Assembly: GCF_045291395.1 (NCBI RefSeq)
Contig: NZ_CP152342.1
Coordinates: forward strand, 992,001-1,056,000
From: MR-S7 sp000400995
GTDB taxonomy: Bacteria > Pseudomonadota > Gammaproteobacteria > Burkholderiales > Burkholderiaceae_C
Direction of reading: 5' to 3'
DNA length: 64,000 bases
The translations under genes were made by a program, and so were the position numbers. The notes beneath the pieces are model-generated. The model ran no database searches and was not told where the DNA came from. It saw nothing but the letters and a program-made list of their open reading frames with translations. Shown here piece after piece: positions 6,675-18,588 of the stretch; position 1 is the stretch's first letter; each line of letters starts with the position of its first letter.

Positions 6675-7868
6675 ATGCGCACACCTTCCGTATCGCGGCC
6701 TGCCTGCAGGCGTCTTTTGTCCTGGGGCGCGCTCGCGTTGCCGCTGCTGCTGGTGGGCTGCTCGCGCCCGGCGCCGCCGCCCGAGCCCGTGCGCGCGGTG
6801 AAGCTCGTCACCGTGGGCGAGGCGCCCCTGCAGACGCATCTGGAATACGCGGGCGAGGTGCGCGCGCGTGTGGAGTCGCGCCTGGGCTTTCGCGTGGCGG
6901 GCAAGATCGTGCAGCGCCAGGCGGAGCTGGGCCAGCGCGTGCAGGCGGGCCAGGTGCTGGCCCAGCTCGACCCGCGCGACTACGCGCTGGCAGCGCAGGC
7001 CGCGCGTGCGCAGGTGGCGGCGGCGGCCACGCAGCGCGACTTGGCGGCGGCGGATTTCGAACGCTTTTCCAAACTGCGCGCGCAGAACTTCATCAGCGGC
7101 GCGGAGCTGGACCGGCGCGAGGCCGCGTTGAAGGGCGCGCAGGCCACGCTGGACCAGGCGCGCGCGCAGCTCGCGGCGCAGGGCAACCAGGAGGAATACA
7201 CGCGCCTCGCGGCCGACGCGGCGGGCGTGGTGACGGGCATCGACGCCGAGCCGGGCCAGGTGGTGGCGGCAGGCACGCCGGTGGTGCGCATCGCGCGCGA
7301 CGGCCCGCGCGACGCGGTGTTCTCGGTGCCCGAGGACAAGGTGGGCCAGCTGCGCCCGGGTCAGCCGGTGCGGGTGCGTGCGTGGTCGCAGGGTACGGAG
7401 ATGCCGGGCGAGGTGCGCGAGGTGGCCGCCAGCGCCGACCCGGTGACGCGCACCTTCCTGGTGAAAGTGGCGGTGCAGGGCGGCGGCGTGCCGCCGCTGG
7501 GCGCCACGGTGTACGTGGCGCCGCAGGCGCTGGCGCGGGAGGGTGTGCAGGCGATCAAGCTGCCGACCAGCGCGCTGCGCCAGGAGGGCGGGCAGACGGC
7601 GGTGTGGGTGTTCGAGCCCGCGGGCGAGGGCGATGGCGCGGGCGGCACCGTGCGCTCGCAGCCGGTGCGGATCGCCACGGCCGACGGCAACGAGGCCGTG
7701 GTGGCCTCGGGCCTGGCGCCCGGCATGCGCGTGGTGGCCACGGGCGTGCACGTGCTGGCGTCGGGGCAGAAGGTGACGGTTTACCAGTCAAAATCGGCTC
7801 ATGCGCAGGCAGGACAAGCGCAAGCAGCTATCAATGCGGGAGCGAATGCCTCCGCAGCCGCACGCTGA
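6675..7868 (+). CDS. RND efflux periplasmic adaptor (HlyD/AcrA family) lipoprotein
   Basis: The 397-residue protein has a signal peptide with lipobox L-V-G-C (Cys at about residue 29), a biotinyl-lipoyl-like segment (G-F-R-V-A-G-K-I-V), an alpha-helical hairpin around residues 100-170, and beta-barrel and membrane-proximal domains. It should bridge the inner-membrane pump encoded next to an outer-membrane channel encoded elsewhere. The last about 25 residues (S-A-H-A-Q-A-G-Q-A-Q-A-A-I-N-A-G-A...) are encoded by a copy of the dispersed repeat and are probably a non-homologous tail. The pump gene's ATG lies 10 bases downstream of the stop. Confidence 0.88.
   Translation: MRTPSVSRPACRRLLSWGALALPLLLVGCSRPAPPPEPVRAVKLVTVGEAPLQTHLEYAGEVRARVESRLGFRVAGKIVQRQAELGQRVQAGQVLAQLDPRDYALAAQAARAQVAAAATQRDLAAADFERFSKLRAQNFISGAELDRREAALKGAQATLDQARAQLAAQGNQEEYTRLAADAAGVVTGIDAEPGQVVAAGTPVVRIARDGPRDAVFSVPEDKVGQLRPGQPVRVRAWSQGTEMPGEVREVAASADPVTRTFLVKVAVQGGGVPPLGATVYVAPQALAREGVQAIKLPTSALRQEGGQTAVWVFEPAGEGDGAGGTVRSQPVRIATADGNEAVVASGLAPGMRVVATGVHVLASGQKVTVYQSKSAHAQAGQAQAAINAGANASAAAR
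7789..7840 (-). repeat. Dispersed repeat copy 3, inside the adaptor reading frame
   Basis: This is a reverse-orientation copy (AAAATCGGCTC...AAGCGCAAGCAGCTATC). It is read in frame as about residues 372-389 of the adaptor lipoprotein. Confidence 0.8.
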
Positions 7869-7877
7869 GGGGCCGCC

Positions 7878-10800
7878 ATGTCGATCGAGCCGAAGGGGGC
7901 TTCAACCTCTCCAAGTGGGCGCTGGAGCACGCCGCGCTCACGCGCTACCTGATGGTGGTGCTGATGGTGCTGGGCATCGCCGCCTATTTCCAGCTGGGGC
8001 AGGACGAGGACCCGCCCTTCACCTTCCGCGCCATGGTCGTACGCACCTACTGGCCCGGCGCCACGGCGCAGCAGGTGGCCGAGCAGGTGACCGACAAGAT
8101 CGAGCGCACGCTGCAGGAGGTGCCCTACGCCGACAAGATCCGCAGCTACAGCAAGCCGGGCGAGTCGCAGGTGATCTTCGAGATCAAGGACTCCAGCAAG
8201 CCCGCCGAGGTGGCGAATGTCTGGTACACGGTGCGCAAGAAGATCGGCGACATGCGCTACCAGCTGCCGGGCAACATCCAGGGGCCGTTCTTCAACGACG
8301 AGTTCGGCGACGTGTACGGCGTGATCTACGCACTGCACGGCGAGGGCTTCAGCTATGCCGAGCTGCGCGACTTCGCCGACGACGTGCGCCAGCGCCTGCT
8401 GCGCGTGAAGGACGTGGCCAAGGTCGAGCAGTTCGGCGTGCAGGACGAGAAGATCTGGATCGAGGTCTCGCAAAAGCGCCTGGCGCAGCTCGGGCTCGAT
8501 TTCAACGGCGTGCTGCAGCAGCTCGGCAGCCAGAACGCGGTGGAGAGCGCGGGCGCCATCCAGTCGCCGCAGGACGTGGTGCAGGTGCGCGTGGGCGGGC
8601 AGTTCGCCAGCGTGGAGGAACTGCGCGCCATGCCGATCCGCGGCGCTCAGTCGGCGGCGCAGCTGCGGCTGGGTGACATCGCCGAGGTGCGGCGCGGCTA
8701 CGTGGACCCGCCGGCGGTGAAGGTGCGCTTCCAGGGCCACGAGGTCATCGGCCTGGGCATCTCCATGGCCAAGGGCGGCGACATCATCGCGCTGGGCAAG
8801 ACGCTGCGCGCCACCGCGCAGGAGATCCAGGCGCAATTGCCCGCTGGCGTGCAGCTGGCGCAGGTGCAGGACCAGCCGGCGGCGGTGGCCAGCTCGGTGA
8901 ACGAGTTCGTCAAGGTGCTCATCGAGGCCGTGGTCATCGTGCTGGGCGTGAGCTTCGTGTCGCTGGGGCTGCACAAGGGCGGTCGCTTCGGCTGGTACAT
9001 CGACTACCGGCCCGGGCTGGTGGTGGCCATCACCATCCCGCTGGTGCTGGCCGTGACCTTCCTGGCCATGCACTACTTCGGCATCGGGCTGCACAAGGTG
9101 TCGCTGGGCTCGCTCATCATCGCGCTGGGCCTGCTGGTGGACGATGCCATCATTGCCGTCGAGATGATGGTGCGCAAGATGGAGGAGGGCTACGACAAGG
9201 TGCGTGCCGCCACCTTCGCCTACGACGTGACGGCCAAGCCCATGCTCACCGGCACGCTCATCACGGCGGCGGGCTTCCTGCCCATCGGCATCGCCAAGTC
9301 GGTGACGGGCGAATACACCTTCGCCATCTTCGCCGTGACGGTGATCGCGCTGGTGCTGTCGTGGATCGTGTCGGTGTACTTCGTGCCCTACCTGGGCACT
9401 CTGCTGCTCAAGGTGAAGCCGCACGATCCCGAGGCGCCGCCGCACGAGCTGTTCGACACGCCGTTCTACGCGCGCTTCCGCGCCATGGTGGACTGGTGCG
9501 TGCAGCACCGCTGGCTGACCATCGGCGCCACGCTGCTGATCTTTGCGCTGGGGCTGGTGGGCATGGGCAAGGTGCAGCAGCAGTTCTTTCCCGATTCGAG
9601 CCGGCCGGAGGTCATGGTGGACATCTGGTTTCCCGAAGGCACGTCTTTCCTGGCCAACGAGGCCGTGGCTCGGCGCCTGGAGCAGCGGCTGATGCACGAA
9701 GAGGGCGTGGAGAGCGTGGCCACCTGGGTGGGCTCCGGCACGCCGCGCTTCTACCTGCCGCTGGACCAGGTGTTCCCGCAGACCAACGTGTCGCAATTCA
9801 TCGTGCTGGCCAGGAGCCTGCGCGAGCGCGAGGCCCTGCGCCTGCGCCTGCCCGAGGTGCTGGCCCAGGACTTCCCCGAGGTGCGCGGCCGCGTGAAGCT
9901 GCTGCCCAACGGGCCGCCGGTGCCATACCCGGTGCAGTTCCGCATCGTCGGCAGCGACCCGGCGGCGCTGCGCCTGCGCGCCGACGAGGTCAAGGCGGCG
10001 ATGCGCGCCAACACGCAGATGATCGGCGTGAACGACAACTGGAACGAGTCGGTGAAGGTGGTGCGCCTGGAGGTGGACCAGGAAAAGGCCCGCGCGCTGG
10101 GCGTGTCCAGCCAGTCCATCGCCCAGGCCGCGCGCACGCTGTTCAGCGGCACCGCCGTGGGGCAGTACCGCGAAGGCGACCGGCTCATCGAGATCGTGCT
10201 GCGCCAGTCGCCCGACGAGCGCGAGGCCATCTCCGACATCGGCAACGCCTACCTGCCCACGGCCTCGGGCCGCTCGATTCCGCTGACGCAGATCGCCCGG
10301 CCGGTCTTCACGTGGGAGCCCGGCGTGATGTGGCGCTGGAACCGCAACTACGCCATCACCGTGCAGGGCGACGTGGTGGAGGGCCTGCAGGGCGCCACGG
10401 TCACTGCCCAACTGCTGCCCGGCCTGCGCGAACTGGAGGCTGGCTGGCACGCGGCGGGCGACACGGGCGTGCGCATCGAGGTGGCCGGCGCGGTGGAGGA
10501 GAGCAGCAAGGGCTCGGCCTCCATCGTGGCCGGGGTGCCGGTCATGCTGTTCATCGTGTTCACGCTGCTCATGCTGCAGCTGCACAGCTTCAGCCGCTCG
10601 GTGCTGGTGTTCCTCACTGGGCCGCTGGGCATCGCGGGCGTGGCGGCGGCGCTGCTGTTGCTGGGGCGGCCTTTCGGCTTCGTGGCGCTGCTGGGCGTGA
10701 TCGCTCTCATGGGCATGATCCAGCGCAACTCGGTGATCTTGATCGACCAGATCGAGCTCAACCGCGCGGCCGGCGTGCCCGCCTGGGACGCCATCGTGAC

Positions 10801-11014
10801 CGCCACCGTGGGGCGCATGCGGCCCATCGTGCTCACGGCCGCCGCGGCGGTGCTGGCGATGATTCCGCTGTCGCGCAGCGTGTTCTGGGGCCCGATGGCC
10901 GTGGCCATCATGGGCGGTCTCATCGTCGCCACCGTGCTAACGCTGCTCGCGCTGCCGGCCATGTATGCGGCCTGGTTTCGCGTGCGCCGCGAGGAGCCCC
11001 CGCAGGCAGGTTAA
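7878..11014 (+). CDS. RND multidrug efflux transporter (HAE1/AcrB family), possible 5' frameshift
   Basis: The body of the protein (about 1040 residues) is a complete RND pump. It has a first membrane segment at L-M-V-V-L-M-V-L-G-I-A-A-Y-F, porter domains, the TM4 motif G-L-L-V-D-D-A-I-I-A-V-E, and two sets of transmembrane helices ending near 10990. The natural start is ATG 7878-7880 (M-S-I-E-P-K-G) with GAGGGG seven bases upstream. However, this frame must gain one base in the G5 run at 7895-7899 to continue G-G-F-N-L-S-K-W. Without that base the first in-frame start would be ATG 7952, inside the first membrane helix. No outer-membrane factor gene is adjacent. Substrate unknown. Confidence 0.8.
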
Positions 11015-11079
11015 AATCTGCTGTTTACCTATTTCACCGGGGTGGCCGTGCTGCGAGCCATCCGGGTGGCATGAGAGAA

Positions 11080-11165
11080 GCGCGGGTGGCGAAATTGGTA
11101 GACGCACCAGGTTTAGGTCCTGACGCCAGCAATGGTGTGGGGGTTCGAGTCCCCCCCGCGCACCA
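11080..11165 (+). tRNA. tRNA-Leu (anticodon UAG)
   Basis: The 86-base gene has acceptor arms GCGCGGG / CCCGCGC, a long variable arm, a GGTTCGAGTCC T-arm and encoded CCA. The anticodon TAG is at 11114-11116. It sits between the efflux pump and tig. Confidence 0.93.
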
Positions 11166-11218
11166 CAAGCGAAGGCCGAGGCGCAGCCCGGCACACATCC
11201 CCGACCCTAGGAATTACC

Positions 11219-12532
11219 ATGGCCGTCACTGTTGAAACCCTTGAGAAGCTCGAGCGCAAGATCACGCTGAGCCTGCCCGTCGCCTCCATCCAGTCCGAAG
11301 TGGACTCGCGCCTCAAGCGCCTGGCCCGTACCGTGAAGATGGATGGCTTTCGTCCCGGCAAGGTGCCGATGAGCGTGGTGGCCCAGCGCTACGGCTATTC
11401 GGTGCAGTACGAAGTGCTCAACGACAAGGTGGGCGAGGCCTTCTCCCTAGCCGCCAACGAAGCCAACCTGCGCGTGGCCGGCCAACCCCGCATCACCGAG
11501 AAGGACGGCGCCCCTGAAGGCCAGGTCACCTTCGACGCCGTGTTCGAGGTGTTCCCTGAAGTCACGATCGGCGACCTGTCCACCGCCGAGGTGGAGAAGC
11601 TGTCGGCCGAGGTGACGGATTCCGCCATCGACAAGACCGTCGAGATCCTGCGCAAGCAGCGCCGCACCTTCGCCCAGCGCGCGCAGGGCGCTGCCGCCGA
11701 GGATGGCGACCGCGTGACCGTGGACTTCGAAGGCAAGATCGACGGCGAGCCCTTCCAGGGCGGCAAGGCCGAGGACTTCCAGTTCCTGGTCGGCGAAGGC
11801 CAGATGCTCAAGGAGTTCGAGGACGCCGTGCGCGGCATGAAGTCGGGCGAGAGCAAGACCTTCCCGCTGGCCTTCCCCGAGGACTACCACGGCAAGGACG
11901 TGGCTGGCAAGACGGCCGACTTCCTGGTCACCGTGAAGAAGATCGAGGCCGCGCACCTGCCCGAGGTGAACGAGCAGCTCGCCAAGTCGCTCGGCATCGC
12001 CGACGGCACGGTGGAAGGCCTGCGCGCCGACATCAAGAAGAACCTGGAGCGCGAAGTCAAGTTCCGCCTGCTGGCCCGCAACAAGCAGGCCGTGATGGAG
12101 GCCCTGCTGTCCAAGGCCGAGCTGGAGCTGCCCAACGCCAGTGTCCAGGCCGAGGTCGCCCGCCTGCTGGAAGCGGCCCGTGCCGACCTGAAGCAGCGCG
12201 GCATCAAGGATGCCGACAAGGCCGAGATCCCCGAGGACGTGTTCCGTCCCCAGGCAGAGCGCCGCGTGCGCCTGGGCTTGGTGGTGGCCGAGTTGGTGCG
12301 GGCCAATGAACTGCAGGCCAAGCCCGAGCAGCTCAAGGCCCACATCGACGAGCTGGCTGCCAGCTACGAGAAGCCCGAAGAGGTGGTGCGCTGGTACTTC
12401 GGCGACCGCCAGCGCCTGGCCGAGGTCGAGGCCGTGGTCATCGAGAACAACGTGGCCGAGTTCGTCCTGGGCAAGGCCAAGGTGAACGAGAAGGCCGTGT
12501 CGTTCGACGAACTGATGGGCCAGCAAGGCTGA
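11219..12532 (+). CDS. tig: Trigger factor (ribosome-associated chaperone and prolyl isomerase)
   Basis: The 437-residue protein has the three trigger factor domains. The ribosome-binding domain carries G-F-R-P-G-K-V-P (the signature loop) near residues 43-50. The FKBP-type PPIase domain lies around residues 155-245 ([10 protein letters not shown]). A helical C-terminal chaperone domain follows. The length is as usual for the family. The gene precedes clpP, clpX and lon in the order conserved across proteobacteria. It captures nascent chains at the ribosome exit tunnel. Confidence 0.97.
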   Translation: MAVTVETLEKLERKITLSLPVASIQSEVDSRLKRLARTVKMDGFRPGKVPMSVVAQRYGYSVQYEVLNDKVGEAFSLAANEANLRVAGQPRITEKDGAPEGQVTFDAVFEVFPEVTIGDLSTAEVEKLSAEVTDSAIDKTVEILRKQRRTFAQRAQGAAAEDGDRVTVDFEGKIDGEPFQGGKAEDFQFLVGEGQMLKEFEDAVRGMKSGESKTFPLAFPEDYHGKDVAGKTADFLVTVKKIEAAHLPEVNEQLAKSLGIADGTVEGLRADIKKNLEREVKFRLLARNKQAVMEALLSKAELELPNASVQAEVARLLEAARADLKQRGIKDADKAEIPEDVFRPQAERRVRLGLVVAELVRANELQAKPEQLKAHIDELAASYEKPEEVVRWYFGDRQRLAEVEAVVIENNVAEFVLGKAKVNEKAVSFDELMGQQG

Positions 12533-12627
12533 TTTCCCCCGCCTTCTGACATCTGGGGCTTGTGCCGGCGCGCGCAGGCCCCAATTCATTTCTGGGTACA
12601 GTACGGCGACAGAAATTGGAGAAACAC

Positions 12628-13236
12628 ATGAGCGCACTGGAAACGCAGGCCCTGGGCATGATTCCCATGGTCATCGAGCAATCGGGCCGCGGCGAGCGGT
12701 CCTACGACATCTATTCGCGCCTGCTCAAGGAGCGCGTGATCTTCCTGGTGGGCGAGGTCAACGACCAGACCGCGAACCTGGTGGTGGCGCAGCTGCTGTT
12801 CCTCGAGAGCGAGAACCCGGACAAGGACATCTCCTTCTACATCAATTCCCCTGGCGGCAGCGTGACGGCGGGCATGGCGATCTACGACACCATGCAATTC
12901 ATCAAGCCCGACGTGTCCACGCTGTGCTGCGGCTTCGCCGCGAGCATGGGGGCCTTCCTGCTGGCCGCCGGCGCCAAGGGCAAGCGCTTCTCGCTGCCCA
13001 ACTCGAAGATCATGATCCACCAGGTGCTCGGCGGCGCACGCGGCCAGGCGACCGACATCGAGATCCATGCGCGCGACATCCTGCGCACCAAGGACCAGAT
13101 GAACCGCATCCTGGCCGAGCGTACGGGCCAGCCCATCGAGAAGGTCAAGGCCGACACCGAGCGCGACTACTTCATGACGGCGGACGAAGCTAAGGACTAC
13201 GGCATCGTCGACCAGGTCATTTCCAAGCGCCCCTGA
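12628..13236 (+). CDS. clpP: ATP-dependent Clp protease proteolytic subunit
   Basis: The 202-residue serine peptidase has the catalytic triad Ser106 (G-F-A-A-S-M-G-A-F), His131 (I-M-I-H-Q-V-L-G-G) and Asp180 (T-E-R-D-Y-F). Glycine-rich S-P-G-G-S-V is at about residue 75. It forms the tetradecameric chamber capped by ClpX, encoded next. The ATG at 12628 follows a GGAGAA ribosome-binding site. A strong terminator follows the gene, so clpX probably has its own promoter. Confidence 0.97.
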   Translation: MSALETQALGMIPMVIEQSGRGERSYDIYSRLLKERVIFLVGEVNDQTANLVVAQLLFLESENPDKDISFYINSPGGSVTAGMAIYDTMQFIKPDVSTLCCGFAASMGAFLLAAGAKGKRFSLPNSKIMIHQVLGGARGQATDIEIHARDILRTKDQMNRILAERTGQPIEKVKADTERDYFMTADEAKDYGIVDQVISKRP

Positions 13237-13257
13237 GCGTCCGAGGCGCCTGCGCGC

Positions 13258-13288
13258 GGCGTTTCCCCTTGCGGGAAACGCCGTTTTT
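13258..13288 (+). terminator. Rho-independent terminator after clpP
   Basis: A perfect 10-bp stem (GGCGTTTCCC / GGGAAACGCC) with a 5-base loop is followed by GTTTTTATT. Confidence 0.9.
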
Positions 13289-13336
13289 ATTTCGTTATCA
13301 TCTTGACAACATCCCCTGTCATAAGGCATTGCCCCC

Positions 13337-14602
13337 ATGGCCGAGAAAAAAGGCTCCTCCAGCGAAAAAACCCTTTACTGCTCTTTCTGCGGTAAAAGCC
13401 AGCACGAAGTGAAGAAGCTGATCGCCGGTCCGTCGGTCTTTATCTGCGACGAGTGCATTGACCTGTGCAACGAAATCATCCGCGATGAGCTGCCCGCAGG
13501 CGAAGCTACACGCGAAGGGCGCGGCGACCTGCCCACGCCCGCCGAGATCAAGGCCAACCTCGACAACTACGTGATCGGCCAGGAAAAGGCCAAGCGCACG
13601 CTGGCCGTGGCTGTCTACAACCACTACAAGCGCCTGCGCCACAAGGACAAGGCGGGCAAGGACGACGTCGAGCTCTCCAAGAGCAACATCCTGCTCATCG
13701 GGCCCACGGGCTCGGGCAAGACGCTGTTGGCCCAGACGTTGGCGCGCATGCTCGACGTGCCCTTCGTGATGGCCGACGCGACCACGCTGACCGAGGCGGG
13801 CTATGTGGGCGAGGACGTGGAGAACATCGTCCAGAAGCTGCTGCAGAGCTGCAACTACGAGGTGGAGCGCGCCCAGCGTGGCATCGTCTACATCGACGAG
13901 ATCGACAAGATCTCGCGCAAGTCCGACAACCCCAGCATCACGCGCGACGTGTCGGGCGAAGGCGTGCAGCAGGCGCTGCTCAAGCTCATCGAGGGCACCA
14001 TGGCCAGCGTGCCGCCGCAGGGCGGGCGCAAGCACCCGAACCAGGACTTCCTGCAGATCGACACGACCAACATCCTGTTCATCTGCGGCGGTGCCTTCGC
14101 GGGGCTGGAGAAGGTCATCGAGAACCGCACCGAGGCATCGGGCATCGGTTTTGGCGCATCGGTCAAGAGCAAGAAGCAGCGCTCGCTGACCGAGGTGTTC
14201 CAGGACATCGAGCCCGAAGACCTGATCAAGTTCGGCCTGATCCCCGAACTCGTGGGCCGCATGCCCGTGGTGACGGCACTGGCCGAGCTGGGCGAGGACG
14301 CGCTGGTGCAGATCCTCACCGAGCCCAAGAACGCCCTGGTCAAGCAGTACAGCAAACTGCTCGCCATGGAGGGGGTGGACTTGGAGATCCGCCCCGCGGC
14401 ACTCAAGGCCATCGCCCGCAAGGCCATTGCCCGCAAGACCGGCGCGCGCGGCCTGCGATCCATCCTGGAGCAGTCGCTGATCGGCACCATGTTCGATCTG
14501 CCCAATGCTTCCAACGTGGAGAAGGTGGTGGTGGACGAGGCCACGATCGAAGAAAACAAGGCGCCCCTGCTGGTCTATCGCGAGGCGGCCAAGACGGCCT
14601 GA
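13337..14602 (+). CDS. clpX: ATP-dependent Clp protease ATP-binding subunit ClpX
   Basis: The 421-residue AAA+ unfoldase begins with a zinc-binding domain (C-S-F-C ... C-D-E-C, residues about 15-41). Walker A G-P-T-G-S-G-K-T, pore loop G-Y-V-G-E-D, Walker B V-Y-I-D-E-I-D and a sensor-2 region (K-T-G-A-R-G-L-R) follow. It selects and unfolds substrates and feeds them to ClpP. The spacing of about 100 bases and the terminator after clpP suggest separate transcription. TTGACA at 13313-13318 is a possible -35 element, but no convincing -10 was found. Confidence 0.97.
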   Translation: MAEKKGSSSEKTLYCSFCGKSQHEVKKLIAGPSVFICDECIDLCNEIIRDELPAGEATREGRGDLPTPAEIKANLDNYVIGQEKAKRTLAVAVYNHYKRLRHKDKAGKDDVELSKSNILLIGPTGSGKTLLAQTLARMLDVPFVMADATTLTEAGYVGEDVENIVQKLLQSCNYEVERAQRGIVYIDEIDKISRKSDNPSITRDVSGEGVQQALLKLIEGTMASVPPQGGRKHPNQDFLQIDTTNILFICGGAFAGLEKVIENRTEASGIGFGASVKSKKQRSLTEVFQDIEPEDLIKFGLIPELVGRMPVVTALAELGEDALVQILTEPKNALVKQYSKLLAMEGVDLEIRPAALKAIARKAIARKTGARGLRSILEQSLIGTMFDLPNASNVEKVVVDEATIEENKAPLLVYREAAKTA

Positions 14603-14636
14603 GGCCGGGGCGCGGTCAGCGCCTCTTTTCCCACCG

Positions 14637-14687
14637 GGCGGCCGGTCATCGGCCGCCGGGTTGAAATTTCCCGCCCATGGACCATAT
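14637..14687 (+). promoter_or_regulatory. Hairpin and heat-shock-like (sigma-32) promoter of lon
   Basis: An 8-bp stem (GGCGGCCG / CGGCCGCC, 14637-14657) is followed by GTTGAAA (14660-14666), a 15-base spacer and CCATAT (14682-14687). This fits the sigma-32 pattern CTTGAAA-N13-15-CCCCATNT moderately well. lon is a classical heat-shock gene, which supports the reading. The start codon lies 26 bases downstream of the -10 element. Confidence 0.5.
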
Positions 14688-14713
14688 TCCATGGAGCTTC
14701 TTGAGGATTGCCC

Positions 14714-17134
<2,421 letters not shown>

Positions 17135-17233
17135 GGCACGAAGAAATCTGGAATTTTCCTGAGAGCCTCCAAAAATAGGCTACAATTCATTCCATCGATG
17201 CGGAACGTTGTAGAATGTGAGGCTTCGGTAAAT

Positions 17234-17309
17234 GCGGGAATAGCTCAGTTGGTAGAGCGCAACCTTGCCAAGGTTGAGGTCGTCGGTTCGAGACCGATTT
17301 CCCGCTCCA
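17234..17309 (+). tRNA. tRNA-Gly (anticodon GCC), first copy
   Basis: The 76-base gene has acceptor GCGGGAA / TTCCCGC, D-arm AGCTCAGTTGGTAGAGC, anticodon GCC at 17267-17269, a GGTTCGAGACC T-arm and encoded CCA. It is identical to the copy at 17553-17628. Confidence 0.95.
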
Positions 17310-17320
17310 CTTTTCAGGAA

Positions 17321-17345
17321 AAGGGAGGCGATTGCTTCCTTTTTT
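17321..17345 (+). terminator. Terminator after tRNA-Gly copy 1
   Basis: AAGGGAGGC, a GATT loop and GCTTCCTTTTTT form a stem with two wobble pairs followed by a T-run. Confidence 0.6.
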
Positions 17346-17367
17346 CGTCAGGAGTGGTGCCGGTTAC

Positions 17368-17441
17368 GGCGCGATAGCAAAGCGGTTATGCACCGGATTG
17401 CAAATCCGTTTAGCCCGGTTCGACTCCGGGTCGCGCCTCCA
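17368..17441 (+). tRNA. tRNA-Cys (anticodon GCA)
   Basis: The 74-base gene has acceptor GGCGCGA / TCGCGCC, anticodon GCA at 17400-17402 in stem GGATT / AATCC, a GGTTCGACTCC T-arm and encoded CCA. It lies between two identical tRNA-Gly genes. Confidence 0.95.
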
Positions 17442-17520
17442 GTTTCAAGCATTGCATGGAAATGCAGCGCTTGGCAGTGAGGGCGGCACCAGGGAATCAA
17501 TGCCAAGCATATTGTCGATG

Positions 17521-17530
17521 TGCTATAATT
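17521..17530 (+). promoter_or_regulatory. -10 element of the second tRNA-Gly gene
   Basis: TGCTATAATT contains a consensus TATAAT (17524-17529) preceded by TGC, an extended -10 pattern, 23 bases before the tRNA. No strong -35 box is seen. Confidence 0.55.
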
Positions 17531-17552
17531 GAAATCTTGCCAAAAGGCAAAT

Positions 17553-17628
17553 GCGGGAATAGCTCAGTTGGTAGAGCGCAACCTTGCCAAGGTTGAGGTC
17601 GTCGGTTCGAGACCGATTTCCCGCTCCA
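17553..17628 (+). tRNA. tRNA-Gly (anticodon GCC), second copy
   Basis: All 76 bases are identical to those at 17234-17309; the anticodon is at 17586-17588. It has its own -10 element and a downstream terminator. Confidence 0.95.
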
Positions 17629-17635
17629 AGATTCG

Positions 17636-17661
17636 AAGGGAAGCCCAGGCTTCCCTTTTTT
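17636..17661 (+). terminator. Terminator after tRNA-Gly copy 2
   Basis: AAGGGAAGCC and GGCTTCCCTT form a perfect stem closed by a very short loop and followed by a T-run. Confidence 0.85.
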
Positions 17662-17739
17662 ATTGGCCGCTTGGAATGCCCGTGTTTGCGCTGCGGCGCC
17701 GGCCCGGTTACGCTGTCCGGAAGACCAATATGCGGCCGA

Positions 17740-17832
17740 GCCCCGATGGTGAAATTGGTAGACACTGCGGACTTAAAATCCGCCGCTTTCCTGCAGAGGG
17801 GCGTGCCGGTTCGACCCCGGCTCGGGGCACCA
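17740..17832 (+). tRNA. tRNA-Leu (anticodon UAA)
   Basis: The 93-base class II tRNA has acceptor GCCCCGA / TCGGGGC, anticodon TAA at 17774-17776, a long variable arm and encoded CCA. The next protein starts 12 bases after it. Confidence 0.94.
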
Positions 17833-17844
17833 TGAAGATTCGAT

Positions 17845-18477
17845 ATGTCACATTACAACGCTCCTTTTGAGATCCATGTCCACGGCCAAGTGCAGCTGCG
17901 GGCCGATGTGGGATTCGACCAGCTTCAGGAGGCGCTGCGGCCGCTGTGGAAGTACGCGGGGGCTCGCTCGCTGGCCGATGGTGCAGCTAGCGCCTATGAG
18001 GAAGAACCGGGCATCCAGTTCGACGCCAAGGAGCATGTGCTGCAGGTCTGCTGGACGGTGCCTGGCGACGAAGATTTCCGCCAGTCTCTCGACGAAATGT
18101 GCATGGGACTGAACGAACTCGCAGAGCAGGGCGCGGCCATCGAGGTCACTTTCTACGACACCGAGTTCGATGAGGACGAAGCGGACGACGATGCCGAGGC
18201 GCGCGACGATTTCGTGATGTTGTTCGTCGGCCCCACGCCGGCGGCGATCATGCAGGTGCAGCGCGACCTGCTGGTGCAGGACGTGGTCAATCTCATGGAG
18301 CGCCATTTCGATGGTTCCGAACTCGGCGGTGTAGTGTCCGAAATCGACAAGTTGTTTTCGCAGCGTTTCGATGCCCTGGTGAATTCGCTGGAGATCGGCA
18401 AGCCGCCGCGCGGCACGGGCGGGCAGGGCGGCAGCGGCCATGGTGGCGGCGGACGCCGCCCACGTCATCTGCATTGA
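17845..18477 (+). CDS. Conserved hypothetical acidic protein
   Basis: The 210-residue protein has no signal peptide or membrane segment, so it should be cytoplasmic. A very acidic stretch lies around residues 105-120 (D-T-E-F-D-E-D-E-A-D-D-D-A-E-A-R-D-D). The tail is rich in Gly, His and Arg (G-T-G-G-Q-G-G-S-G-H-G-G-G-G-R-R). I do not recognise a domain or know its function; the composition resembles proteins conserved near this locus in Burkholderiales. It starts just after tRNA-Leu and is followed by the repeat and hairpin that separate it from the convergent peptidase gene. Confidence 0.75.
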   Translation: MSHYNAPFEIHVHGQVQLRADVGFDQLQEALRPLWKYAGARSLADGAASAYEEEPGIQFDAKEHVLQVCWTVPGDEDFRQSLDEMCMGLNELAEQGAAIEVTFYDTEFDEDEADDDAEARDDFVMLFVGPTPAAIMQVQRDLLVQDVVNLMERHFDGSELGGVVSEIDKLFSQRFDALVNSLEIGKPPRGTGGQGGSGHGGGGRRPRHLH

Positions 18478-18511
18478 TACCGGAGGTCCGCTGCCTTTGC
18501 CGCGGATTCTG

Positions 18512-18580
18512 AATAAAAAGCGCCTCTAGCGCTTATTCCACAAGCGCGGCCAGCTATCAATGAGATAGCTGGCCGCTCTC
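18512..18580 (-). repeat. Dispersed repeat copy 4 with an extra inverted half
   Basis: The reverse-orientation copy GCGCCTCTAGCGCTTATTCC...AAGCGCGGCCAGCTATC is followed at once by GATAGCTGGCCGC, an inverted copy of its last 13 bases. Confidence 0.82.
18546..18576. terminator. Hairpin between convergent genes
   Basis: A perfect 13-bp inverted repeat (GCGGCCAGCTATC / GATAGCTGGCCGC) has a 5-base loop AATGA. It has no long T-run on either side, so termination is inferred from position and stem strength. Confidence 0.5.
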
Positions 18581-18588
18581 GCATTCCC

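Noticed and set aside
7799..10585. A 928-codon minus-strand frame over the RND pump
   Set aside because: It is antisense to a clear RND transporter and has no plausible protein features.
17265..17835. Short open frames across the tRNA cluster (for example M-P-R-L-R-S-S-V-R-D-R)
   Set aside because: They are translations of tRNA genes, and the two similar peptides simply reflect the two identical tRNA-Gly genes.
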